A stretch of 6,562 bases of DNA from Clostridiales bacterium (GCA_029007575.1 JAQXIB010000234.1:1-6562); one strand, 5' to 3'; shown: positions 1-6,562, counted from the first letter of the stretch. Notes: generated from the letters alone by a model not told the origin. A program made the numbers and translations.

Positions 1-2759
1 CTGTATTTGCAATTCGGACAGACATAGTGCGGCATCAGCGGATTGACCTCCGAGATACCCGCCATGCTCGCGACGAACGAAGAGCCCACCGATCCACGGG
101 AGCCTACCAGATATCCGTGCTGTTCCGAATCGTATACCAGCTTCTGCGCGATCATATACAACACGGCAAATCCGTGTTTAATAATCGAAGTCAATTCCTT
201 GTCCAACCGCGTGCTGACAATGTCGGGCAGCGGATCACCGTAAATCTGTTTGGCACGGTTCCAGGTGATCTCCTGCAGCTGTTCCTCCGCGCCCTCAATG
301 GTCGGCGTAAAGGTTCCGAGCGGAATCGGGCGGACATCCTCCACCATATCGGCAATCAGATTGGTATTGGTCACTACCACCTCAAACGCCTTTTCCCGTC
401 CCAGATAGGAAAACTCCTCCAGCATTTCATCGGTCGTGCGCAGATAGAGCGGCGCCTGCTGGTCGGCATCCGAAAACTTCATGCCCGACATCAGCACCGC
501 GCGAAAGATCGCATCTCCGGGGTTCAGGAAATGCACGTCACAGGTCGCCACGACCGGCTTGTTCAAGGCTTCTCCCAGCTTGACCACCGTTTTGTTAAAC
601 TCTTTGATCCGTTCAAAATCCTCGACGATTCCCTCTCGGATCATGTACTCGTTATTTCGGAGCGGCTGAATCTCCAGATAGTCATAAAACGAGGCGATGT
701 CACAAAGCTCCGCCCACTTTTTCCCCGAAACGATCGCCTGATACAGCTCGCCGGCTTCGCAGGCGCTTCCGATGATCAAGCCCTCACGGTGCTTGATCAG
801 CTCGCTTTTCGGGATACGGGGGCGTTTACAATAATATTTCAAATGCCCGTATGAAATCAGCTTGTAAAGATTTTTCAACCCGACCTGATTTTTCACCAGT
901 ATGATCTGGTGATAGGTTTTTGCCTTTTTCACATCGCAGCCCGACAGCTTGCAGTTGATATCCTGTATGCGCTCGATTTGGTAGTCGGTTTTCATGATCT
1001 CGGCCATTTTAGTGAAAATTTCCGCCAGCACCGCCGCATCATCACAGGCACGGTGATGATTGAACTCGCTGCATTTGAGATGCTCCGCCACCGTGTTGAG
1101 CTTATGATTCTTTAAACCGGGGAAAAGATTTCGGGCAATTGGCACCGTATCGATCGCCGTAAAATCACAGGAAAGCTCGGAGCGCTGTGCCGCCGCCTCG
1201 ATAAACCCCATATCGAAAGGCGCGTTATGGGCAATCAGCACCTTGCATTCCCCGCAGAAATCGTAAAACAGGCGCAGTGCCTCCGCCTCTTCGGGCGCGT
1301 CCGCCACCATTTCATTGGTGATGCCGGTCAGCTCGGTGATCTTGGGCGGTATACTCCGTTTCGGATTGACAAAGGTGTTGAAGCTGTCGATCACCTCGCC
1401 GCCCCGCACCCGCACCGCGCCGATCTCGGTCAGCCGATCGTTATATGCATTGAGTCCGGTGGTTTCGGTATCGAAGACGATAAATTCGTCCTCCAGACTG
1501 CTGTTGTCCGCTCCGACCACGACCTCGACAATGTCGTTGACGAAATAGCCCTCCACTCCGTAAATAACTTTAAACTCTCCGCCGTTTTTCCGAATCGCCT
1601 CCACCGCATTCATGGCGTCAGGAAACGCCTGCACCACGCCGTGATCGGTGATGGCGATGGCTTTATGTCCCCATTCAAAAGCGGTGTTGACCAGCTTGTC
1701 CGCCGGCGTCATGCCGTCCATCGCCGACATATTGGTATGCAGATGCAGTTCCACCCGCTTTTGCTCGCATTTATCGGTCTTTTTCTTCTTTTTCACCTTC
1801 ATGATATGCTGCGGTTTGATGGTAATCTCTTTATCATATTTATCGTATGTAACCTCACCCTTGACCAGCACCGTCTGTCCCTTTTTCAGCTCCATCAGCG
1901 GCTCCGCTTTGGCCTTGTCCATGATCACCTTCAGGGTGTTGGAGCTGGTATAGTCGGTGATATTGATGCTCAGTATCACCTTGGAGCCGTCCCGCGAATC
2001 TCGGCTGTCAACCGCAAAAATGTCGCCCCACACGCAAACCCTGCCGCTTTCCATAGTCACCTCGGAAAGGGCGACCGGCTGCTCAGTGATCGCCTTGCCG
2101 ATCACGACCTCGGCGCTGTCGTTGACAAAGGGCAGCGTGGAAAAATCGATTTTCATCCGTTTCGGAATGGTGAAATCCCGCTTATATTCCTGCTTCGGTG
2201 CAGGCGCGGAGGCAGGCTTGGGCGGCTCCGGTCTGACCACCGGTTCCGGCGCCGGCATGGAGGCCATCAGACTTTCAAAATCCTCATCGCTGACCGACAA
2301 AACACCGTCGAATACAACGGTGACATTGGTGCTGAATTCCTCAGCAATCAGCTTGGCAAGCTCGGTGTCTACGTGCGCTTTCTGCAGAATCTCCGCGCCG
2401 CCGTTTTTGAGGTTAATGGTGCAGACGCCGTCCGCAAACGATGCCTCCGCTCCGTCGAAATAACCGTTGACAACCTTGGCAGTGGTTTTCAAGCGTTCTA
2501 CCAACTGCGGGAAATATTCGGCGCAAAGCATATCCGGCGTATATTTCGGAAACAGGTGAAAGCTCTTGAGCTCCATCGCCTGTATAATATATCGTTCAAA
2601 ATCCAGAATGACCGATCTGTCCAGCAATTCCCCATACTTTGCCGTCAAAAACACTTCCGAGTCCTCCCGGCAAATATCCAGCGTCAGCACTTCGCCCTCC
2701 GACACCGCAAGAAAGCTGTCATCTATCAGTTCGCCGAACACGTCCTTTAAAGTTGCCAT
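1..2759 (-). CDS. polC: DNA polymerase III PolC-type alpha subunit (3' end beyond the window)
   Basis: Replicative DNA polymerase with built-in proofreading, acting at the fork as the Firmicutes-type alpha subunit. Reading begins at ATG 2759–2757, preceded by an AGAGGAAGG ribosome site about 8 bases upstream, and stays open through 919 codons to the left edge. Visible parts in order: N-terminal domain (about 1–165); a Pro/Ala-rich linker (168–189); an OB-fold region (about 236–318) ending in a lysine run (323–327); PHP domain with HLHT at 339–342 and ITDHG around 370–374; an inserted DEDDh exonuclease with FDTETTG (D430, E432), AHNAPFD (D516) and HHRACDDA (H569, D574); the second PHP part; then GSRGSVGSSF (886–895) at the start of the polymerase core. 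The sequence stops just after CPNC (C914, C917), the first half of the PolC zinc site. Family members are about 1,400–1,450 residues, so roughly 500 are missing, including the polymerase aspartates. All exonuclease residues are intact. Last gene of the visible operon, 62 bp after ispG. Confidence 0.97.
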   Translation of the reverse strand, partial: MATLKDVFGELIDDSFLAVSEGEVLTLDICREDSEVFLTAKYGELLDRSVILDFERYIIQAMELKSFHLFPKYTPDMLCAEYFPQLVERLKTTAKVVNGYFDGAEASFADGVCTINLKNGGAEILQKAHVDTELAKLIAEEFSTNVTVVFDGVLSVSDEDFESLMASMPAPEPVVRPEPPKPASAPAPKQEYKRDFTIPKRMKIDFSTLPFVNDSAEVVIGKAITEQPVALSEVTMESGRVCVWGDIFAVDSRDSRDGSKVILSINITDYTSSNTLKVIMDKAKAEPLMELKKGQTVLVKGEVTYDKYDKEITIKPQHIMKVKKKKKTDKCEQKRVELHLHTNMSAMDGMTPADKLVNTAFEWGHKAIAITDHGVVQAFPDAMNAVEAIRKNGGEFKVIYGVEGYFVNDIVEVVVGADNSSLEDEFIVFDTETTGLNAYNDRLTEIGAVRVRGGEVIDSFNTFVNPKRSIPPKITELTGITNEMVADAPEEAEALRLFYDFCGECKVLIAHNAPFDMGFIEAAAQRSELSCDFTAIDTVPIARNLFPGLKNHKLNTVAEHLKCSEFNHHRACDDAAVLAEIFTKMAEIMKTDYQIERIQDINCKLSGCDVKKAKTYHQIILVKNQVGLKNLYKLISYGHLKYYCKRPRIPKSELIKHREGLIIGSACEAGELYQAIVSGKKWAELCDIASFYDYLEIQPLRNNEYMIREGIVEDFERIKEFNKTVVKLGEALNKPVVATCDVHFLNPGDAIFRAVLMSGMKFSDADQQAPLYLRTTDEMLEEFSYLGREKAFEVVVTNTNLIADMVEDVRPIPLGTFTPTIEGAEEQLQEITWNRAKQIYGDPLPDIVSTRLDKELTSIIKHGFAVLYMIAQKLVYDSEQHGYLVGSRGSVGSSFVASMAGISEVNPLMPHYVCPNCKY

Positions 2760-2821
2760 TGAAAAATCCTTCCTCTTTATATATCTCGAATCAGACAGGC
2801 GCAGGTCGCGCAGCCGATGTC

Positions 2822-3865
2822 TTACAGCTTGTCAATTTCCTCCAGCAGCGCCGATAAGATTTCAGCTTCCGGCACCTTGCGGAGAATCTCCCCTTTTTTA
2901 AATAGCACCGCACAGCCGTCGCCGCCGGCAATCCCGATATCTGCCTCTCGCGCTTCACCGGGCCCGTTGACCACACAGCCCATCACCGCGACCTTGATCT
3001 TTTTGTCACAGTCCCGCAGTGCTTCTTCTACCCGTTCGACCAGCGGGATCAGGTCGATTCTCGTTCTACCGCAGGTCGGACAGGAGATAAACTGCACGCC
3101 GCTGTCATATTTGCCGATGCTTTTTAAAATATCCTTTGCGGCGTATACCTCTTTCACCGGATCGGCAGTCAGCGACACCCGTATGGTAGCGCCGATCCCG
3201 TCTAACAGCAGACTGCCGATGCCTACAGCGCTTTTGATGATTCCCATCCGCTCGCTGCCTGCCTCGGTCACGCCGAGGTGCAGCGGATAATCGCTGCGTT
3301 CCGCCATCAAGCGGTAAGAAGCTACCATGGTCGGCACATCGGAGGATTTAATCGAAATCACGATATCGTCAAAATCGTACCGGTTGAGCAAGCCGATATG
3401 ATATTCCGCCGATTCGCAAAGCGCCTCCGGCGTGGGCTTGCCGTATTTCGCGAGGATTTCCTTTTCCAGTGAACCCGCATTCACGCCGATCCGAATCGGC
3501 ACGCCTTTGGCACGACAGGCCTGCGCGACCGCTTTCACCCGATCGGCATCCCCGATATTGCCGGGATTGATACGGATTTTGTCGACCCCGGCCGCCACGC
3601 TTTCCAGCGCCAGCCGATAATCAAAATGGATATCCGCCACCAGCGGAATGTTCACCTTTTCCTTGATTGCGGGAATCAGCCGTACCGCTTCCTTGTCCGG
3701 CACTGCCGCCCGAATAATGTCACAGCCCGCCTGCTCCAGCCGCACCGCCTGTGCGACACTACCGGCGATATCGTCGGCACGCACATTCAGCATTGATTGG
3801 ATGTAAATTTTTTCTCCGCCCAGAACACAATTGCCGACCCGGACTTTTTTGGTCTGCTTTTCCAT
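2822..3865 (-). CDS. ispG: 4-hydroxy-3-methylbut-2-en-1-yl diphosphate synthase (IspG/GcpE)
   Basis: Iron-sulfur enzyme of the MEP pathway. It reductively converts 2-C-methyl-D-erythritol 2,4-cyclodiphosphate to HMBPP, the penultimate step towards isoprenoid precursors, in the cytoplasm. The 347 residues match the short bacterial two-domain form. The TIM-barrel part carries IQSMLN (22–27), RAAVPD (52–57), ADIHFDYRLA (77–86), KIRINPGNIG (96–105) and HLGVTEAG (196–203). The C-terminal cluster domain carries CPTCGRT (C262, C265) and GCVVNGPGEA (C297, E304), the three Cys plus one Glu that hold the [4Fe-4S] cluster in characterised IspG proteins. Start ATG 3865–3863 is preceded by GGAAAGGA about 9 bases upstream. 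It sits 27 bp after rseP and 62 bp before polC on the same strand, so co-transcription is likely. Nothing looks broken. Identification is firm; electron donor partners are not visible here. Confidence 0.98.
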   Translation of the reverse strand: MEKQTKKVRVGNCVLGGEKIYIQSMLNVRADDIAGSVAQAVRLEQAGCDIIRAAVPDKEAVRLIPAIKEKVNIPLVADIHFDYRLALESVAAGVDKIRINPGNIGDADRVKAVAQACRAKGVPIRIGVNAGSLEKEILAKYGKPTPEALCESAEYHIGLLNRYDFDDIVISIKSSDVPTMVASYRLMAERSDYPLHLGVTEAGSERMGIIKSAVGIGSLLLDGIGATIRVSLTADPVKEVYAAKDILKSIGKYDSGVQFISCPTCGRTRIDLIPLVERVEEALRDCDKKIKVAVMGCVVNGPGEAREADIGIAGGDGCAVLFKKGEILRKVPEAEILSALLEEIDKL

Positions 3866-3892
3866 AACCGTCTGTCCTTTCCCACAGCGCTT

Positions 3893-4942
3893 TTATCCCT
3901 GAAACAGCCGAACAATATCGTTGAAGGTCACAAACACCATCAACAGCAGCATTGCGATCAGCCCTGCCGCATGGATATATCCCTCATATTTCGGATTGAC
4001 CGGTTTGCGGCGGATTCCTTCTATGATCAAAAATACCAGCCGCGCCCCATCCAATGCCGGTATCGGCAGCAGGTTGAACACCCCGACATTGATGGTGATA
4101 AAGGCAATCATGTTGAACAAGCTGCTCATGCTGATGCCAGCCACCTGTCCCAGTGCCGACCCGACTCCCACCGGTCCGGACAACGCATCCACCCCGACCT
4201 TGCCGGTCAACAACTGCACCAACGACAGCCAGACGATCCGCGCAACATACGCCGTATTCAATGCCGTATATTTCAAAACGCTGAACACATTTTTGCTCTC
4301 ACTCGCTACAAAAAACGGAAATTTTTCGGTATCCTGTCCTTCTTCGTTTTTCACCGTCACATAATTCACCGGAACATCATTGAGGGTGACCTTTTTCCCA
4401 TCACGGCGTACCACCATGTCTACGACTTTATCCTCATCCTGCGATATCGAAAAGGCAATGTCCTGCTCAATAAACATCGTTCTGCCGTTGATCTTCAGGA
4501 TTTTATCTCCCGTTTTCAGCCCTGCCTGCTCGACTGCATAGGGAGCAGTACCGTTAAACTGCTTTACCACAGTGGTCGGGATATCTCCGGTGCGGAAAAT
4601 ATTGAGGAACATCAAGATCACAAACCCCAGCAGGACATTCATAAACGCACCCGCAACCACCACAATGATCCGTTTCCATACCGGCTTTTTGCAGAAAGCG
4701 CCCTCGTCCTCCGATTCGCTGTCCTCGCCCTCCATGCTGACGAAGCCGCCGATCGGAAACAAGCGCAGCGCATACTTGGTACCGCCTTTTTCAAAATGGA
4801 AAATCGTCGGGCCCATGCCAAGCGCAAACTCATGCACCGTCACTCCGCTCGATTTCGCGGCAATAAAATGCCCCAATTCATGAATAAAAATAATCACGCC
4901 GAACACCAATATGGTGATCAACACCGTAATCAAGGTCTGCAT
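3893..4942 (-). CDS. rseP: RseP/RasP-type site-2 intramembrane zinc metalloprotease
   Basis: M50-family membrane protease that cleaves transmembrane segments. In other bacteria, relatives act in regulated proteolysis of anti-sigma factors and in removal of signal-peptide remnants; the local substrate cannot be read from the sequence. The 349 residues show a first membrane segment (about 4–20) running into HELGH (H21, E22, H25), the zinc-binding and catalytic motif. GMGP follows at 42–45, then FPIGGFVSMEGE (62–73) with an acidic stretch to residue 80. A second hydrophobic segment spans about 91–115 and a single PDZ domain about 120–190, with GLKTGDKILKING at 141–153. A third segment leads to NLLPIPALDG (290–299), whose D298 is the third zinc ligand, and a fourth lies at about 323–340. 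The length is normal for the single-PDZ Firmicutes form. Start ATG 4942–4940 has GGAGG 8 bases upstream. It lies 40 bp after dxr, the usual neighbour in Firmicutes. Confidence 0.96.
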   Translation of the reverse strand: MQTLITVLITILVFGVIIFIHELGHFIAAKSSGVTVHEFALGMGPTIFHFEKGGTKYALRLFPIGGFVSMEGEDSESEDEGAFCKKPVWKRIIVVVAGAFMNVLLGFVILMFLNIFRTGDIPTTVVKQFNGTAPYAVEQAGLKTGDKILKINGRTMFIEQDIAFSISQDEDKVVDMVVRRDGKKVTLNDVPVNYVTVKNEEGQDTEKFPFFVASESKNVFSVLKYTALNTAYVARIVWLSLVQLLTGKVGVDALSGPVGVGSALGQVAGISMSSLFNMIAFITINVGVFNLLPIPALDGARLVFLIIEGIRRKPVNPKYEGYIHAAGLIAMLLLMVFVTFNDIVRLFQG

Positions 4943-4982
4943 CGATCCATCCTCCGCTCTCTTTGTTCACCGACCGATTGAT

Positions 4983-6128
4983 TCAGCAGCCGGTTTGCTG
5001 CAATACCCATTCTCTTGCGCGGGCGTCTGCCGCAATAATGTTCTCCACGGTCACCTCGCCGCTTGGCGCTATCCTGTCGAGTGATTTCAACACCAATATG
5101 CCGATATCAGTAAAAGCAATTTTCTTTGCCAGAAACAAGGCGACCGCCTGTTCGTTTGCGCCGTTGACCACCGTCGGATACAAGCCGCCGCGGGTGATGG
5201 CTTCTTTACAGGCTTTTAAGCAGATAAAGGTTTCCTCATCCGGCTCGGCAAAGGTTAGTTTGCCGCACTCGATCAGCGAAAGCTGCTTGGTGGGGCAGAG
5301 AAACCGATCGGGATAGGTCAGCGCATACTGGATCGGGATCCGCATATCGGGCACGCCAAGCTGCGCAATCACCGAATAATCGTGATACTCCACCGCTGAA
5401 TGCAGCACGCTCTCCCGATGCACGACGATTTGGATGTCCTTCGCCTGCTTCCCGAACAGCCGCACCGCTTCGATCAGCTCCAACCCCTTATTCATCAGGG
5501 TTGCCGAGTCGATCGTAATTTTTGCACCCATATTCCAATTCGGATGCTTCAAGGCATCCTCCGGCGTGACCTGTGCAAGCTGCTCTTTGGTATATCCGTA
5601 AAACGGGCCGCCCGATGCCGTCAGAATAATGCGATTCACCTGATCGGTACGGTTGCCCTGCAATGCCTGAAAAATCGCGGAGTGCTCGCTGTCTACCGGC
5701 AGAATTTTCACGCCGTTTTCCGCTGCCGCCCGCATCACGATTTCGCCGCCGGTCACCAGCGTTTCCTTGTTGGCAAGCGCGACATCCTTTTTTGCCGCGA
5801 TCGCCGCCAAAGTGGGCTGCAATCCGATCATGCCCACCACCGCATTGAGCACGATATCCGCCTGTTCCTGCGCCGCCAGCTCGCACAGACCTTCCATGCC
5901 GGCAGTCACCCGAACACCGGTATCCGAAAGATTTTCTTTTAACTTTTTGTATAAATCTTCTCTATAAATACAAACTGTATCCGGTAAAAAAGCGCGTGCC
6001 TGTTGTTCCAGCAGCTCGATACTGCTGTGCGCCGCCAGTCCGGATACCTCAAAATGCTGCGCCCGCACAACGTCCAATGCCTGTGTTCCGATCGAACCGG
6101 TCGAGCCGAGTATGGTAATTTTTTTCAT
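4983..6128 (-). CDS. dxr: 1-deoxy-D-xylulose 5-phosphate reductoisomerase (Dxr/IspC)
   Basis: NADPH-dependent enzyme for the first committed MEP-pathway step: it rearranges and reduces 1-deoxy-D-xylulose 5-phosphate to 2-C-methyl-D-erythritol 4-phosphate. It is the known target of fosmidomycin. The 381 residues are slightly shorter than the E. coli enzyme (398). The N-terminal Rossmann fold has GSTGSIG (8–14) and ALANKETLV (117–125). The metal site is VDSEHSAIFQ (D146, E148) together with NKGLE (N213, K214, E217). The substrate-covering loop is HPNWNMG (195–201), followed by KITIDSATLMNKGLE. VVNGANEQAV lies in the C-terminal helical part. Start ATG 6128–6126 follows AAAAGGAG at a slightly long spacing of about 11 bases, with a second weak GGAG very close to the start. 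It is the first visible gene of the operon. The expected upstream neighbour cdsA is not next to it; 434 bp of repeat-bearing non-coding DNA reach the window edge instead. Confidence 0.98.
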   Translation of the reverse strand: MKKITILGSTGSIGTQALDVVRAQHFEVSGLAAHSSIELLEQQARAFLPDTVCIYREDLYKKLKENLSDTGVRVTAGMEGLCELAAQEQADIVLNAVVGMIGLQPTLAAIAAKKDVALANKETLVTGGEIVMRAAAENGVKILPVDSEHSAIFQALQGNRTDQVNRIILTASGGPFYGYTKEQLAQVTPEDALKHPNWNMGAKITIDSATLMNKGLELIEAVRLFGKQAKDIQIVVHRESVLHSAVEYHDYSVIAQLGVPDMRIPIQYALTYPDRFLCPTKQLSLIECGKLTFAEPDEETFICLKACKEAITRGGLYPTVVNGANEQAVALFLAKKIAFTDIGILVLKSLDRIAPSGEVTVENIIAADARAREWVLQQTGC

Positions 6129-6242
6129 TACTCCGATTTCTCCTTTTAAACCGACGAACGCTGTTCCCTTGCCGCTGATCTGCCGGGCAGTGCTCTCTAC
6201 TTATACTAAAATCTAATTGAAAGCTTTCATCGATTTCCGAGG

Positions 6243-6302
6243 ATGAATTTTGTCAGAAAAGGCAGACGACGCCGCTGGGCTGACGCCCAGCAAGGAGGAT
6301 AA
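6243..6302 (+). other. Tiny arginine-rich open frame inside the repeat (19 codons)
   Basis: ATG at 6243 opens a 19-codon frame ending in TAA at 6300–6302. The product would be strongly basic, with RKGRRRRW near the middle and ADAQQGG at the end. The only purine-rich sequence before it, CCGAGG, touches the start codon and is too close to act as a normal ribosome site. The frame lies wholly inside the MITE-like element, and the ATG is also present at the edge of the second copy (6559–6561). It is probably a chance frame; it is listed because it is repeat-borne and its composition is unusual. Confidence 0.15.
6274..6291. repeat. Central hairpin of the MITE-like element
   Basis: Perfect inverted repeat with arms GCTGGGC (6274–6280) and GCCCAGC (6285–6291) around the loop TGAC. 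It lies near the middle of the 158-bp element and is followed on the plus strand by AAGGAGG. No run of T follows on either strand, so it is not a typical intrinsic terminator. It would form in RNA from either strand. Confidence 0.7.
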
Positions 6303-6358
6303 CGCTTTCTGGCGCAATTCAGACCGGAAAGAATGGAAGTGTTTCATTAGATTTTAGT

Positions 6359-6387
6359 ATTATCAGTTTATGTAACTTTTGTGCCAT
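6359..6387 (-). promoter_or_regulatory. Candidate sigma-A-type promoter for the dxr operon
   Basis: On the minus strand ATGGCA (6387–6382, four of six matches to TTGACA) is followed by a 17-base spacer and GATAAT (6364–6359, five of six to TATAAT). Transcription would start near 6352 and run through the MITE-like element into dxr, giving a leader of roughly 220 bases. The last two bases of the -10 box are supplied by the end of the repeat. This is a consensus match by eye in a non-coding region. A weaker -10-like TATAAG (6205–6200) at the dxr-side end of the element lacks a recognisable -35. Confidence 0.33.
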
Positions 6388-6432
6388 TTATTTCCTCTCT
6401 GCTGTCTGTTCGGACAGCAGAGAGGAAATAAA
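6387..6432. repeat. Perfect palindrome with 20-bp arms
   Basis: Arms 6387–6406 and 6413–6432 are exact reverse complements around the six-base loop TGTTCG. The outer part is TTTATTTCC and the inner part is CTCTCTGCTGTC. As RNA it would form a long perfect hairpin from either strand. The outer 3' side is A-rich (GGAAATAAA) and not U-rich, so it is not a standard intrinsic terminator. It sits directly upstream of the candidate -35 box of the dxr operon, sharing one base, which would suit a binding site for a dimeric protein; that role is inference. It could also be a separate small palindromic repeat. Confidence 0.85.
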
Positions 6433-6472
6433 CGCATCAAGGCGTTCCAAACACCGCGTTTTATTTTCCCGT

Positions 6473-6510
6473 AAAAACAGGATACCGCCCGTGCAGATAG
6501 ACACGGGCGG
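6473..6510 (-). terminator. Possible intrinsic terminator of a transcript arriving from the right
   Basis: Arms CCGCCCGTG (6485–6493) and CACGGGCGG (6502–6510) form a 9-bp GC-rich stem with an eight-base loop. Read on the minus strand, the stem is followed by TATCCTG and then five T (6477–6473). The T run starts seven bases after the stem, which is late for a strong terminator, so the call is tentative. If it is real, it separates the dxr operon from whatever gene lies to the right of the window. Confidence 0.35.
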
Positions 6511-6515
6511 AACAG

Positions 6516-6562
6516 CTTATACTAAAATCTAATTGAAATCTTTCATCGATTTCCGAGGATGA
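6516..6562. repeat. Second copy of the repeat's left end, cut by the window edge
   Basis: These 47 bases match 6200–6246 at 46 positions, in the same orientation, 316 bp apart. The only difference is T at 6539 where the first copy has G at 6223. The match begins at CTTATAC, three bases before the inverted-repeat end defined from the first copy, so either the unit is slightly longer or both insertions had similar left flanks. The match runs to the last base of the window, so a full second element probably continues to the right. Confidence 0.85.

Larger units (their letters stand above)
6203..6360. mobile_element. MITE-like element with terminal inverted repeats, upstream of dxr
   Basis: A 158-bp unit bounded by near-perfect inverted ends. 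The left end is ATACTAAAATCTAATTGAAA (6203–6222); the right end, read on the other strand, is ATACTAAAATCTAATGAAA (6360–6342), differing by one missing T. The dinucleotide TA lies at the same place in both ends (6204–6205 and 6358–6359), so a TA-duplicating transposase of the IS630/Tc1-mariner type is possible; this is inference. The centre holds a 7-bp-arm hairpin (6274–6291). No transposase is encoded, so any movement would need one supplied from elsewhere. The left 47 bases recur at 6516–6562. On the minus strand the element would be transcribed within the dxr leader, where its ends could pair into a long stem. Confidence 0.72.
6129..6562. other. Non-coding region upstream of dxr
   Basis: No plausible protein gene is seen on either strand over these 434 bases. 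The contents, from right to left, are: the truncated second repeat copy, a GC hairpin with a late T run, the 20-bp-arm palindrome, a candidate promoter, the complete MITE-like element, and about 70 bases of plain leader (6200–6129) ending in the dxr ribosome site. No tRNA, riboswitch or T-box pattern was recognised. Confidence 0.8.

Noticed and set aside
1227..2750. A 507-codon plus-strand open frame opposite polC
   Set aside because: It uses exactly the same codon boundaries as polC on the other strand, and its translation resembles no family. The polC frame beneath it carries all the PHP and exonuclease motifs. It is an antisense shadow caused by codon bias, as is the 275-codon frame at 27–854.
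2760..2821. Possible terminator or separate promoter between ispG and polC
   Set aside because: The 62 bases contain no convincing stem with a T run and no clear -35/-10 pair, only the polC ribosome site, so read-through is the simpler view.
3797..4981. A 394-codon plus-strand open frame opposite rseP
   Set aside because: It overlaps the complete, motif-bearing rseP gene and extends into ispG. Its product is rich in His, Gln and Arg without any domain pattern, as expected from reading the opposite strand.
5400..5942. A 180-codon plus-strand open frame opposite dxr
   Set aside because: It lies wholly inside dxr, which has all catalytic and cofactor motifs intact, and shows no recognisable domain of its own.
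6200..6246. The repeated sequence as a CRISPR repeat
   Set aside because: Only two copies are visible, 316 bp apart, one with its own inverted partner end. There is no regular spacer pattern and no cas gene.
6387..6432. The long palindrome as a bidirectional intrinsic terminator
   Set aside because: On both strands the 3' arm ends in A-rich sequence with no T run after it, which is the reverse of the expected layout.

Overview
The window is an ordinary chromosomal housekeeping stretch from a low-GC Gram-positive lineage (Firmicutes). It most likely comes from a Clostridia member of the Oscillospiraceae/Ruminococcaceae type. The PolC-type DNA polymerase III points to Firmicutes. The gene order dxr–rseP–ispG–polC is the common clostridial arrangement (family and synteny knowledge). 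The base composition is moderate to slightly GC-rich, which fits Oscillospiraceae better than the AT-rich clostridia; this last step is inference.

All four recognisable genes are on the minus strand, so in transcription order the window is read from right to left. Positions 6562–6129 are a 434-bp non-coding region. They hold a second copy of a repeat (cut by the window end), a GC hairpin, a perfect 20-bp-arm palindrome, a candidate promoter and a complete 158-bp MITE-like element. Then follow dxr (6128–4983), rseP (4942–3893), ispG (3865–2822) and polC (2759 to beyond position 1). The gaps between genes are 40, 27 and 62 bp, with a Shine-Dalgarno sequence before each start and no terminator seen between them, so they probably form one operon.

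Dxr and IspG are the first committed and the penultimate enzymes of the MEP isoprenoid pathway. RseP/RasP is a membrane-embedded site-2 protease. PolC is the replicative polymerase. PolC is the largest gene here: 919 codons are visible and it runs out of the left edge inside its zinc-binding region, just before the polymerase catalytic aspartates expected in this family.

No defence system, phage, RNA gene or CRISPR array is visible. The part that deserves attention is the region upstream of dxr. There the gene usually found next to dxr (cdsA) is not immediately adjacent, and mobile-looking repeats sit between a candidate promoter and the operon.
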